Positions 1 to 6,749 are shown, numbered from the stretch's first letter. The stretch is DNA of 11,889 nucleotides from CAYMBP01 sp964388745 (GCA_964388745.1 CAYMBP010000032.1:1-11889), one strand, 5' to 3'. Numbers and translations: made by a program. Notes: generated by a model from the sequence alone, not told the origin.

Positions 1-161
1 TTGGGGTAATGGATCAAACAGCTCTTTGCCTTGGTCAAGAGCATGACCTTGATGTGCGAATATTTAATCTTTTTGCAGAAAATGCACTTGTCAATGTTGC
101 ACACAATGCAAAAGTGGGAAGTAAAATTAGTAATTCATATAACAACGACACAAACCATTAA
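1..161 (+). CDS. pyrH: UMP kinase, C-terminal end (partial)
   Basis: This is the last 52 codons of a gene entering from the left edge, read from base 3 to the TAA at 159-161. The peptide contains a stretch reading MDQTALCLGQEHD, then VRIFN and a closing alternation of Ala/Asn-rich sequence and GSKIS. This matches the end of the bacterial UMP kinase fold, where an MD-x-TA segment is followed by a beta strand ending in (R/V)FN and a final G-(T/S)-x-I strand. UMP kinase phosphorylates UMP to UDP in pyrimidine nucleotide synthesis in the cytosol. The gene sits 10 bases upstream of frr, the order found in many bacteria, which supports the call. The nucleotide-binding part lies outside the window, so the identification rests on the C-terminus plus context. 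The tail after the last strand (about 10 residues, Asn-rich) is slightly longer than usual. Confidence 0.8.
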   Translation, partial: GVMDQTALCLGQEHDLDVRIFNLFAENALVNVAHNAKVGSKISNSYNNDTNH

Positions 162-171
162 AGGATTCTCA

Positions 172-756
172 ATGGAAGAAATAGCATTTCAAGAAGGTGA
201 TACTCGATCTGTTGAACAAATTACTAAAAAAGAGATGGAAGGCCCGATCAAGCACTTTGAAAAAGAGCTTGTAAGCATTAGAACCGGAAGAGCTTCTGTC
301 TCATTACTTGATAACATTGTAGTGGAATGTTACGGGCAAATGATGCCGCTTAGAGAGCTTGCTACAATAAGTGCCCCAGAAAGCAGACTGTTAACCATTC
401 AACCATGGGATAAATCCCAAATTGGGCCAATTGAAAAAGCAATCAAAATCTCTGATCTTGGTATTGCTCCAATAAATGATGGAACAATTATTCGACTCCA
501 GCTTCCTCAAATGAGCATGGAGCGACGAGATGAGCTAACCAAAGTTCTTGGGAAGAAGGTTGAAGAAGCTCGTATTGGTATTCGCAATGTTCGTCGCGAT
601 GTCTTCAATGAAATCAGAGAAGCTCAAAAAAAACATATTATCTCCGAAGACTTTGCTCATCGCCTGAGTGACCATTTGCAAAAAGTAACAGATGATCACA
701 TTGCAAAAGTTGAAACAATGTATAAAAAGAAATCAGAAGAGTTGCATACAATTTAA
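172..756 (+). CDS. frr: ribosome recycling factor
   Basis: This encodes a 194-residue ribosome recycling factor, which with EF-G splits the post-termination ribosome. Domain I helices are at both ends: residues 11-40, ending in the hallmark SIRTGRAS, and about 115-190, with IRNVRRD at 137-143 including the family's essential arginine pair. The small beta/alpha domain II lies between, about 42-113, with VECYGQMMPLREL and the PWDKSQIGPIEKAI helix. Length is close to the usual 185, the excess being about 9 residues at the N-terminus. The frame is open further upstream into pyrH, but I chose ATG 172. It has AAGGA at 161-165 with 6-base spacing, and the residues from there fit the family. The Shine-Dalgarno overlaps the pyrH stop region, so the two genes are probably co-transcribed. 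A strong hairpin terminator follows 20 bases after the stop. Confidence 0.96.
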   Translation: MEEIAFQEGDTRSVEQITKKEMEGPIKHFEKELVSIRTGRASVSLLDNIVVECYGQMMPLRELATISAPESRLLTIQPWDKSQIGPIEKAIKISDLGIAPINDGTIIRLQLPQMSMERRDELTKVLGKKVEEARIGIRNVRRDVFNEIREAQKKHIISEDFAHRLSDHLQKVTDDHIAKVETMYKKKSEELHTI

Positions 757-775
757 TACGCAATTATTTTTTCAT

Positions 776-826
776 AAAAAAGTGCGTCGAGAATTACTCT
801 TGTTCTCGACGCACTTTTTTTATTTT
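776..826 (+). terminator. Rho-independent terminator of pyrH-frr, probably bidirectional
   Basis: A perfect 13-bp stem (781-793 pairs with 803-815) encloses a 9-base loop. It is flanked by five A residues on the left and an uninterrupted T run on the right, so the stem can extend to about 18 bp. The T run ends the frr transcript. The A run reads as a T run on the other strand, so the same hairpin can end the convergent antiporter transcript whose stop is at 844-846. No other terminator lies between the two genes. Confidence 0.92.
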
Positions 827-843
827 AATATCTTATTATCTTT

Positions 844-1806
844 TTAAACAGCCCCGCTTTGCACTGCCTGAAAAGCCAAGTAAGCAAAGAAAAGAGTCAC
901 TAAGGCAAAACCAGTCTTACGGTCAACTTGACTGTAGCGATAGAGCCCATAGCTAATAATTATAAATGAGACAAACATAAATAATGAAGCTCCGAACAAG
1001 CCACTCATTTCAACTGGCTTAGAAGAGAGCAAAGTTAACGTCCCTAACACAAGCGTTGTCTGTTCAAGTACCGTCCCCAATGTTGTTCCAAGAGCAAGGC
1101 CATATTCTTTGCGCTTCAAAGCATTTAAACTTAGTGCAAGCTCTGGAAGAGATGTCCCAACGCCAAAAATAGTTGCTCCAACAGTTTCTAGCGGCATTGA
1201 GAGTAATACTGCGACCTCAAGTGCCGATGAAAGAGTTACATAAGAAATGCCCATGATAACGGCTAAGCTTGCAAGAAGCTTAACACAGACTAGCCAGCGA
1301 GGCTCTATATTGCTGCTTTCATCAACATCTACCACCTCGTCTTGCCCCTGAGACTGATACCAGAGTGAGACTAAAGTAATACCATAAATGGCCATTAAAA
1401 TAAGTCCATGAACAGGATAAAGCGTCCCAATCATGAATACAACAGCAAGCACAAGCGCTGACAACGTTAAAACATGAACAAGTCGCTTACTCTCATGCTT
1501 TTCAAGTGTAACTGTTCCTGCAATAAGCAAAGCTATACCAATCACCAATGCAACATCGCTAAAATTTGCTCCGATAATGTCCCCAGCTGCAACCTCACTG
1601 ATGCCTCGAAAAGCAGCAATAATAGCAACCGCAAGCTCTGGAATATCAGCTGCAAGAGCTAAAATAACAAACCCTATAAAGAAAGTTGTTACTCGAAACG
1701 CTCGAGCCATATTAACCGTGCATTGCACAACAATATCGCCCATTTTCCACAATCCCACAAGTCCCGCACATACCAAGGCACTATGCCCAAGAAGAAGAAC
1801 ATTCAT
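844..1806 (-). CDS. CaCA-superfamily cation antiporter (sodium/calcium exchanger-like)
   Basis: This is a 320-residue, very hydrophobic inner-membrane protein with about 10 predicted transmembrane helices. Two alpha repeats identify the calcium/cation antiporter superfamily, whose members swap Ca2+ or another cation for Na+, K+ or H+. Repeat 1 spans about residues 45-93 (DIPEL at 54-58, GDIIGANFSD at 75-84). Repeat 2 spans about 212-255 (canonical GTSLPEL at 217-223, then GTTLGTVLEQ at 240-249). A short acidic hydrophilic loop (about 154-170) separates the halves, as in small prokaryotic exchangers. Length is normal. The ion-site residues deviate: the usual GTS of repeat 1 is AAD, and the polar residues following GxxG differ in both repeats, so the transported ion cannot be named. 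The ATG at 1806-1804 has AAGGGA with about 5-base spacing on the minus strand. The gene appears to have its own promoter (1917-1944) and shares the frr terminator. Confidence 0.85.
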   Translation of the reverse strand: MNVLLLGHSALVCAGLVGLWKMGDIVVQCTVNMARAFRVTTFFIGFVILALAADIPELAVAIIAAFRGISEVAAGDIIGANFSDVALVIGIALLIAGTVTLEKHESKRLVHVLTLSALVLAVVFMIGTLYPVHGLILMAIYGITLVSLWYQSQGQDEVVDVDESSNIEPRWLVCVKLLASLAVIMGISYVTLSSALEVAVLLSMPLETVGATIFGVGTSLPELALSLNALKRKEYGLALGTTLGTVLEQTTLVLGTLTLLSSKPVEMSGLFGASLFMFVSFIIISYGLYRYSQVDRKTGFALVTLFFAYLAFQAVQSGAV

Positions 1807-1916
1807 ACTATCCCTTATTATTTATAAATAGGTAATAATTATTGATTAATCGCTCTAAGAAAGTCGTTATTCTAGAGATTACACTATTACTATTAATGAA
1901 AGAAGCGTAATAGATT

Positions 1917-1944
1917 ATTATAACGTTTTTTTCAATGAGTACAA
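1917..1944 (-). promoter_or_regulatory. putative sigma70 promoter for the cation antiporter gene
   Basis: On the minus strand, TTGTAC (1944-1939) and a perfect TATAAT (1922-1917) are separated by 16 bases. This would start transcription near 1910 and give an untranslated leader of about 100 bases. The promoter lies just downstream of a minus-strand terminator (1962-1998), so the antiporter would be insulated from transcription coming from further right. The -35 matches only 4 of 6 consensus positions. Confidence 0.5.
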
Positions 1945-1961
1945 TTTATTTTTTATGATTT

Positions 1962-1998
1962 CAAATAAAAAATTCCCCAGAGTTAATTTTCTGGGGAA
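1962..1998 (-). terminator. Rho-independent terminator of an unassigned leftward transcript
   Basis: A perfect 9-bp GC-rich stem (1973-1981 pairs with 1990-1998) encloses an 8-base loop. On the plus strand the right side is followed by CGAACAG, with no T run. On the minus strand the hairpin is followed by six T residues (complement of 1967-1972) and then more T-rich sequence. It therefore terminates leftward transcription arriving from above position 2000. No conventional gene lies there, only the small reading frames described separately. Confidence 0.8.
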
Positions 1999-2012
1999 CG
2001 AACAGAACTTAA

Positions 2013-2321
2013 ATCAAAAGCTTAAGAATAAGACTAAATGAAACCAGAAGGTTCCTGATTGTTACTCAAGCTCATCAGTGGACGCTTTGCCTTTTTAGTC
2101 ATCATGAACAGCATAAAGTCTACTCATCAGCATTACCAAGCTGGCAAAAATTTGATGCACTCAGACAAAATAATAAAAAAAATAGCGTAACCCAAGATCA
2201 GACAACCCCCTCTTCTACACAAACCTCAGATATACAAAAGAGTTTATTCTCACAATTTTATTCATGGATTAGAAATAACCTGCCCACCTTAAGACTATCA
2301 TCAAAGCATAAACTAAATTAA
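2013..2321 (+). pseudogene. start-less open frame, possible gene remnant
   Basis: A run of 102 sense codons follows a TAA at 2010-2012 and ends at TAA 2319-2321, with no ATG, GTG or TTG anywhere in it. The last 70 or so residues look protein-like. A mixed segment (SSALPSWQKFDALRQNN) is followed by a Ser/Thr/Gln-rich linker and an amphipathic end (QKSLFSQFYSWIRNNLP). I recognise no family. It could be the 3' remnant of a decayed gene or a chance open stretch. It overlaps the two small minus-strand frames, so not all three are likely to be real. No ribosome binding site is visible. Confidence 0.25.
2034..2114 (-). CDS. possible small ORF, 26 residues
   Basis: On the minus strand an ATG at 2114-2112 opens a 26-codon frame ending in TAG at 2036-2034, 35 bases before the minus-strand terminator. 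The peptide starts hydrophobic and Met-rich, has a basic patch (KKAKR), and ends in a polar stretch (NNQEPSGFI). Only a weak GAG lies upstream at about 8-base spacing. A 26-codon frame is easily produced by chance, so its main support is its position in the proposed leftward transcript. I recognise no family. Confidence 0.2.
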   Translation of the reverse strand: MLFMMTKKAKRPLMSLSNNQEPSGFI

Positions 2322-2381
2322 TATAGTGAATAAAAAAAGCAGGCTTGCCAAAGTAAGATACCATGCACCTAAAGCTTCCAT
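2313..2381 (-). CDS. possible small membrane protein, 22 residues
   Basis: On the minus strand, an ATG at 2381-2379 is preceded by AAAGGA with about 7-base spacing, one of the best ribosome binding sites in the window. It opens a 22-codon frame ending in TAG at 2315-2313. The product starts MEALGAW and continues as an almost purely hydrophobic helix (YLTLASLLFLFTILI), so a single-span membrane miniprotein is the natural reading. Such proteins often act as subunits or regulators of larger membrane complexes (KdpF and CydX are known examples), but this one matches neither well enough to name. It lies in the same direction as, and about 315 bases upstream of, an otherwise unexplained terminator. 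The function is unknown. The frame is short enough to be chance, and the start signal is the best argument for it. Confidence 0.45.
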   Translation of the reverse strand: MEALGAWYLTLASLLFLFTILI

Positions 2382-2446
2382 TATATCATCCTTTCACGCT
2401 TATTTTTTCATAACTATAGACACGAAATACGTCTCATAACTTATTG

Positions 2447-2499
2447 CAGCCTTTTTCTACTATTGCTCCCTGTACAAAAATAGTACTTCGTGCAGGCTG
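2447..2499. repeat. nested inverted repeat
   Basis: An outer 5-bp arm (CAGCC 2447-2451 with GGCTG 2495-2499) and an inner perfect 7-bp arm (TACTATT 2458-2464 with AATAGTA 2479-2485) can form an interrupted hairpin. On the plus strand a run of six T residues follows at 2505-2510. The element lies just upstream of the 22-residue minus-strand frame, so it could be an operator, an RNA structure in that leader, or chance. Confidence 0.3.
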
Positions 2500-2529
2500 A
2501 AAGATTTTTTACCTATCAAGCATAATCTA

Positions 2530-2561
2530 CAAGTCGTCATATATTTTAATGTAACGACTTG
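2530..2561. repeat. 8-bp inverted repeat, 16-base spacer
   Basis: CAAGTCGT at 2530-2537 is the exact reverse complement of ACGACTTG at 2554-2561. The 16-base spacer is very AT-rich. There is no T run on either side, so it is not a terminator. The 24-base centre-to-centre spacing of the arms is about two DNA helical turns, which would suit a dimeric or paired DNA-binding protein. It sits in the shared upstream region of dnaE and the leftward small-ORF unit. Confidence 0.3.
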
Positions 2562-2730
2562 CAACATGATTATTCAACAATATGAAATATTTTTTATTAT
2601 TTTTTAAAAATATCTCCACAAAGTTTTTAATCTCAAGTATTCTTTCATAAGAAAATAGAGCAAGCTCGCAATTTTGGTTTTCGTACTATATTCTGAAATA
2701 ATACTGTCTTTATTTACTTTTGTGCAAGAA

Positions 2731-2745
2731 ATGGCTGTTCCATGA
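2731..2745 (+). promoter_or_regulatory. possible 4-codon leader ORF overlapping the dnaE start
   Basis: ATG GCT GTT CCA TGA occupies 2731-2745. Its stop shares bases with the dnaE start in an ATGA arrangement (2742-2745), the classic geometry for translational coupling. CAAGAA lies just upstream as a poor ribosome binding site. dnaE itself lacks a recognisable Shine-Dalgarno at normal spacing, so re-initiation from this mini-frame is conceivable. It is also short enough to be coincidence. Confidence 0.25.
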
Positions 2746-5700
2746 GCAAACACTTTACCCACCTGCACCTTCACACAGAATATTCACTTCTCGATGGTGC
2801 AATTAGACTCCCTGACCTCATCACTTTTGCTAAAAAACAAGAATGGAAAGCTGTTGGAATCTCCGACCATGGTAACATTTTTGGTGCCGTTAAATTTTTT
2901 CAACTTGCTAAAAAAGAGGGCGTAAAGCCTATCCTTGGAACTGAAATGTATCTTGCTCCAGATGTTTCAATTAAGGACAGCCAAGAAAAATATTACCACC
3001 TTATCATTATTGTTCAGAATAAAGCGGGCTACAAAAATCTTTGCCGGCTCATGGCTTTTGCTTATCAAGATGGATACTACTTTAAACCACGAGTTGATTA
3101 TGCCACACTTGAAAAATACTCTGAAGGCCTTATTATCACTACAGCCTGCGTTGGTGGGCATATTCCAACTCTTTTGCGCAATAACAATATTGAAAAAGCC
3201 AAGCAATATGTTGACTGGGGACTTGCCATATTTGGTAAAGATCGCTTCTTTTTTGAACTTGCTCCAGCCCTTTTTGATTTACAGCATCAGACCAATGATC
3301 TTTTAACAAAGTATGCTCAAGAGTGGGGTGTTCGAGCTATTGCCACATGTGACTCTCACTATCTTTTTGAGTCTGACCGAGAGGCACACGAAGTACTCCT
3401 TGCTGTACAAACTAAAGACTTACTCAGTAACCCTAATCGATTCAGCTTTGGAGACTGTCGAGTATTTGTCAGGACAACAGAAGAGATGAAAGCCCATTTT
3501 TCTCAACAGGAAGAGCTTTTATGGACAACCGGAGACATTGCTGACAGCTGTGAGTTTGGGTTTGAATTTGACAAGCTTTTTTTTCCTCAATGCCCTGTTC
3601 CTCAAGAGCATACACAAGAGAGCTATTTTCGCTACCTATGTAAGCAAGGCCTTGAAAATATTAAAAAAACACGACTTACATCAGATGCTCACCTTGAAGT
3701 TTACGAGAAACGCCTTGAATTTGAAATGGATATCATTTCAAAAATGGGATTTGTCGGATATTTTTTGGTCGTAAGTGATTTCATTCGTTGGGCTAAAGAA
3801 CAAAAAATTCCAGTTGGGCCTGGTCGAGGATCTGGTGCCGGTTCACTTGTTGCCTGGGCACTGCAAATAACTAACATTAATCCGATTGAATTTAACCTCA
3901 TTTTTGAGCGATTCCTCAATCCTGAGCGGGTGAGCATGCCTGATTTTGATATTGACTTTTGCATTGAAAAGCGAGAAGACGTTATTAACTACGTTAAAGA
4001 TAAGTATGGCCATGACAACGTCTGTCAAATTATCACCTTTGGAACAATGATGGCCAAAGGAGTAATCAAGGATGTCTCACGAGCACTTGGCCTCCCTTTT
4101 CAAGAGGCAAATGCCATTACAGACCTTATTCCTGATCAACTTAAAATAAGCCTTAAAGAGAGTCTTGAGCAAGAGCCTCGCTTACAAGAGCTCATTGACA
4201 GCAACCCACTCATTAAAAAAATATTTGATATTTGCCTTCGCCTTGAAGGATTAACTCGACACGCCTCTAAACACGCTGCAGGCCTTGTTATTTCTCCTGA
4301 GCCTCTTAATGAATGTTTACCTCTCTACGTTCCGCCAAAAACAAAAGACCTAGTTGCTCAGTATGCAATGACAGAGCTTGAAGCTATTGGCTTTTTGAAA
4401 ATGGATTTTTTAGGTCTTAAAAACTTAACAGTAATTGAACGCACACTTGAAGCCGTTAAAAAAAATCATGGTGTAAGCATTGACCTTGATACTCTCGCTC
4501 TTGATGATAACAAAACCTTTGAACTTGTGGGCAAAGGACAATCTAATGCAATTTTTCAGTTTGAATCTGAAGGACTAAAAGATGTACTCCGCAAACTCAA
4601 ACCTGATAAATTTGAAGACTTAATTGCCGTTAACGCTCTCTACCGACCAGGACCTCTTGGCGCAGGAATGGTTGATGACTACATTGAACGACGACATGGC
4701 AGACAAAAAGTAACCTATATGTTCCCCGAGTTAGAGCCTGTTTTGGAAGAAACATACGGTGTTATTGTCTACCAAGAACAAGTAATGAAAATTGCTTCAA
4801 CAATTGCTGGCTACTCACTTGGCGCTGCAGATATCCTACGACGAGCAATGGGAAAGAAAAAAGCAGAGGTCATGGCTGCACAACGAGTTTCTTTTGTTGA
4901 AGGATCAGATAAAAACGGTTTTGATTCAAAAAAAGCTGGCGAGCTCTTTGATCTAATGGCCCACTTTGCTGGTTATGGATTTAATAAATCTCACTCAGCA
5001 GCATACGCCTTGATTGCCTATCACACCGCCTATCTAAAAACCCACTATCCTCATGAATTCATGGCGGCTTCTGTCAGTTTTGAAACGAACAACCCTGACC
5101 AGCTCACTAAGTATCTGCAAGAAATTAAGGATATGGGCATCACCACAAAGCCCCCTTGTGTAAATCGATCAGATATTGAATTCACTGCCGTTGGTAATGA
5201 AATTCAATTTGGTCTTCAAGGAATTAAAAACGTCGGCCGTGCCGCACTTGAAACAATTCTTGAAGAGCGGCAGGAAAAACCATTTATTGATCTTTTTGAT
5301 TTTTGCAAACGCGTTGACTTGCGAACTGTTAACAAACGCGTTATTGAAAGCCTTATCTACGCAGGAGCCTTTGATGAAATGCCAGGGAATCGAGCACAAA
5401 AAATAGCTGAGCTTGAAAAGATTCTTGATATGGCACATGATGCCAAAGAAGCCGCACGAACAGGACAAATGAGTCTTTTTAATGGACCAGCATCACAAGA
5501 TGACTCAGGCGAAACTCAAGGATATTCATTTCATCCACTTCCAGACTGGTCTGATCGGGAAAAGCTTGAAAAAGAAAAAGAGGTTGTTGGTTTTTATTTA
5601 AGTTCTCACCCACTTCAAAGTTACTCGGCTCACCAGTGGATTGCACACACCTCGTTCACTGAGTGCTTGGCAAAAATTGAGCATGTCACCTCAATTAAAG

Positions 5701-6188
5701 AGCCGTTTGTTACCTGCTACGGCCTGCTCCAATCGAACAAAGTAATCACCACCAAAAAAGGTGATCGCATGTCATTTGCCCAATTTGAAGATTTTTCTGG
5801 GCATGCTGAAGTAATTATTTTTCCATCAACCTATCGCCAGGTTGAACACTATCTTGATCAGTACACGGTATTTATTATCAAAGGATCTATTGATATTACT
5901 TCAACGGCGAAATGTAAGATCAAAGCACAGACGCTTATTCCGATTGATCTGATCTGGGAACAAGAAGGTGTTATTTCATCACTTAAAATCACTGCACCTA
6001 CTTCATTGACCGAAGAGAGCGTAAAAGAATTAAAAACAACCATTGAAAAGGGCTCGACCCCCCTTCATATTTCGTTTACTGAAAATGAACAGTCACTTGT
6101 TTTGTACTCAAAAGAAAAAGTAACCTGCACTGAAACAACAATGCAGGCACTTCAAAAATTAGCATGTAAGCCCAAACTTGTTTTTTAA
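2742..6188 (+). CDS. dnaE: DNA polymerase III alpha subunit
   Basis: This is the 1148-residue replicative polymerase catalytic subunit, full-length for the DnaE1 type. The N-terminal PHP domain (about 1-275) keeps HLH at 9-11, D18, H43, E68, H86, C136 and D204/H206. The polymerase core has GPGRGSGAGS near 360 and PDFDIDF with aspartates 401 and 403. The third catalytic aspartate is D555 in KMDFLG, at the same numbers as in E. coli. A consensus clamp-binding motif QMSLF lies at 909-913, an OB fold at about 985-1060, and a C-terminal tail follows. It elongates DNA at the fork as part of the holoenzyme. ATG 2742 is the only plausible start, because PHP motifs begin at residue 7. No good Shine-Dalgarno precedes it. 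Instead, a 4-codon frame (2731-2745) ends in a TGA overlapping this ATG. The 3' end faces the next gene with a gap of only 6 bases and no terminator. Confidence 0.97.
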   Translation: MSKHFTHLHLHTEYSLLDGAIRLPDLITFAKKQEWKAVGISDHGNIFGAVKFFQLAKKEGVKPILGTEMYLAPDVSIKDSQEKYYHLIIIVQNKAGYKNLCRLMAFAYQDGYYFKPRVDYATLEKYSEGLIITTACVGGHIPTLLRNNNIEKAKQYVDWGLAIFGKDRFFFELAPALFDLQHQTNDLLTKYAQEWGVRAIATCDSHYLFESDREAHEVLLAVQTKDLLSNPNRFSFGDCRVFVRTTEEMKAHFSQQEELLWTTGDIADSCEFGFEFDKLFFPQCPVPQEHTQESYFRYLCKQGLENIKKTRLTSDAHLEVYEKRLEFEMDIISKMGFVGYFLVVSDFIRWAKEQKIPVGPGRGSGAGSLVAWALQITNINPIEFNLIFERFLNPERVSMPDFDIDFCIEKREDVINYVKDKYGHDNVCQIITFGTMMAKGVIKDVSRALGLPFQEANAITDLIPDQLKISLKESLEQEPRLQELIDSNPLIKKIFDICLRLEGLTRHASKHAAGLVISPEPLNECLPLYVPPKTKDLVAQYAMTELEAIGFLKMDFLGLKNLTVIERTLEAVKKNHGVSIDLDTLALDDNKTFELVGKGQSNAIFQFESEGLKDVLRKLKPDKFEDLIAVNALYRPGPLGAGMVDDYIERRHGRQKVTYMFPELEPVLEETYGVIVYQEQVMKIASTIAGYSLGAADILRRAMGKKKAEVMAAQRVSFVEGSDKNGFDSKKAGELFDLMAHFAGYGFNKSHSAAYALIAYHTAYLKTHYPHEFMAASVSFETNNPDQLTKYLQEIKDMGITTKPPCVNRSDIEFTAVGNEIQFGLQGIKNVGRAALETILEERQEKPFIDLFDFCKRVDLRTVNKRVIESLIYAGAFDEMPGNRAQKIAELEKILDMAHDAKEAARTGQMSLFNGPASQDDSGETQGYSFHPLPDWSDREKLEKEKEVVGFYLSSHPLQSYSAHQWIAHTSFTECLAKIEHVTSIKEPFVTCYGLLQSNKVITTKKGDRMSFAQFEDFSGHAEVIIFPSTYRQVEHYLDQYTVFIIKGSIDITSTAKCKIKAQTLIPIDLIWEQEGVISSLKITAPTSLTEESVKELKTTIEKGSTPLHISFTENEQSLVLYSKEKVTCTETTMQALQKLACKPKLVF

Positions 6189-6194
6189 GTACTT

Positions 6195-6749
6195 TTATTT
6201 CAAGAGACGCTCAATTTGTTCATATGTTGATGGCTCAAGCCCCTGAAAAAAAGAATCTCCTGTCTTCCAAAGCCACTTGCGCAGGATCGCATCCTTATTA
6301 AGTCCATCGGTGTCAATCATAGTCTTTACTACATTGATAATATCAATTTCATCAATTTCTTTGTTCTCAAGTGATTTTTTAATTGAGATAAATGATTGCT
6401 CACACTTGTCAGCCCGCTTTAACAAAACGTAGTAACGAAACAACATCATGAGATACTGAACTGAGGGAGCTAGCTCATTGATGTGTTCATACACAGCAAC
6501 AGCACTGAGCCAACGCCGCTCTTTCTGATATAACAATGCCGCTTCTTCATACTTTTTAAAATACTTTTTATCTTCAAAATGCCAAAGTAAATCTCCCTCC
6601 ACTTGCAATGCATATGCTCGATCATCAAATGAGTGAGATAGTAATCGATAAACATTCATTGCTTTTTCTCGCTCTTTACGCATAACAAGATCTGCAAGCT
6701 TAAACCAGGCAACGCTTGATCCTTGAACCCCATGCTCTTGACTACTCAT
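6195..6749 (-). CDS. helical-repeat (TPR-like) protein of unknown function
   Basis: This is a 184-residue soluble, all-helical protein with no signal peptide or membrane segment. Residues 14-40, 45-77, 79-95 and 97-125 form successive amphipathic helix pairs. Small residues (A, G) and aromatics (W15, Y34, Y47, Y66, Y74, W80, Y87) sit at TPR-like positions, so a tetratricopeptide-type scaffold for binding other proteins is likely. The C-terminal 50 residues are less repeat-like. I do not recognise a named family. The frame is open 9 codons further up to an ATG at 6776-6774. I prefer ATG 6749-6747 because GAGG precedes it with 7-base spacing, while the upper ATG has only GAG close by. The gene converges on dnaE with a 6-base gap and diverges from the carboxyltransferase gene, sharing a 166-base upstream region with it. 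Confidence 0.7.
   Translation of the reverse strand: MSSQEHGVQGSSVAWFKLADLVMRKEREKAMNVYRLLSHSFDDRAYALQVEGDLLWHFEDKKYFKKYEEAALLYQKERRWLSAVAVYEHINELAPSVQYLMMLFRYYVLLKRADKCEQSFISIKKSLENKEIDEIDIINVVKTMIDTDGLNKDAILRKWLWKTGDSFFQGLEPSTYEQIERLLK

Larger units (their letters stand above)
1807..2741. other. 935-base gap without a conventional gene
   Basis: This gap is large for such a compact window. From left to right it holds the antiporter promoter and leader (to about 1944), a minus-strand hairpin terminator (1962-1998), and a plus-strand open frame without a start codon (2013-2321). It also holds two small minus-strand reading frames (2034-2114 and 2313-2381), two inverted repeats (2447-2499 and 2530-2561), and the dnaE leader. 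I see no tRNA, no recognisable structured housekeeping RNA (RNase P, 4.5S, 6S, tmRNA) and no tandem repeats. The terminator implies that something is transcribed leftward through 2400-2000. Confidence 0.7.

Noticed and set aside
31..171. In-frame N-terminal extension of frr by 47 codons
   Set aside because: It lies inside pyrH in another frame, does not resemble the family, and ATG 172 has a good Shine-Dalgarno.
2430..2570. 35-codon minus-strand frame starting ATG TTG CAA within the dnaE upstream region
   Set aside because: No Shine-Dalgarno, it spans both dyad elements, and a frame this length is expected by chance in AT-rich DNA.
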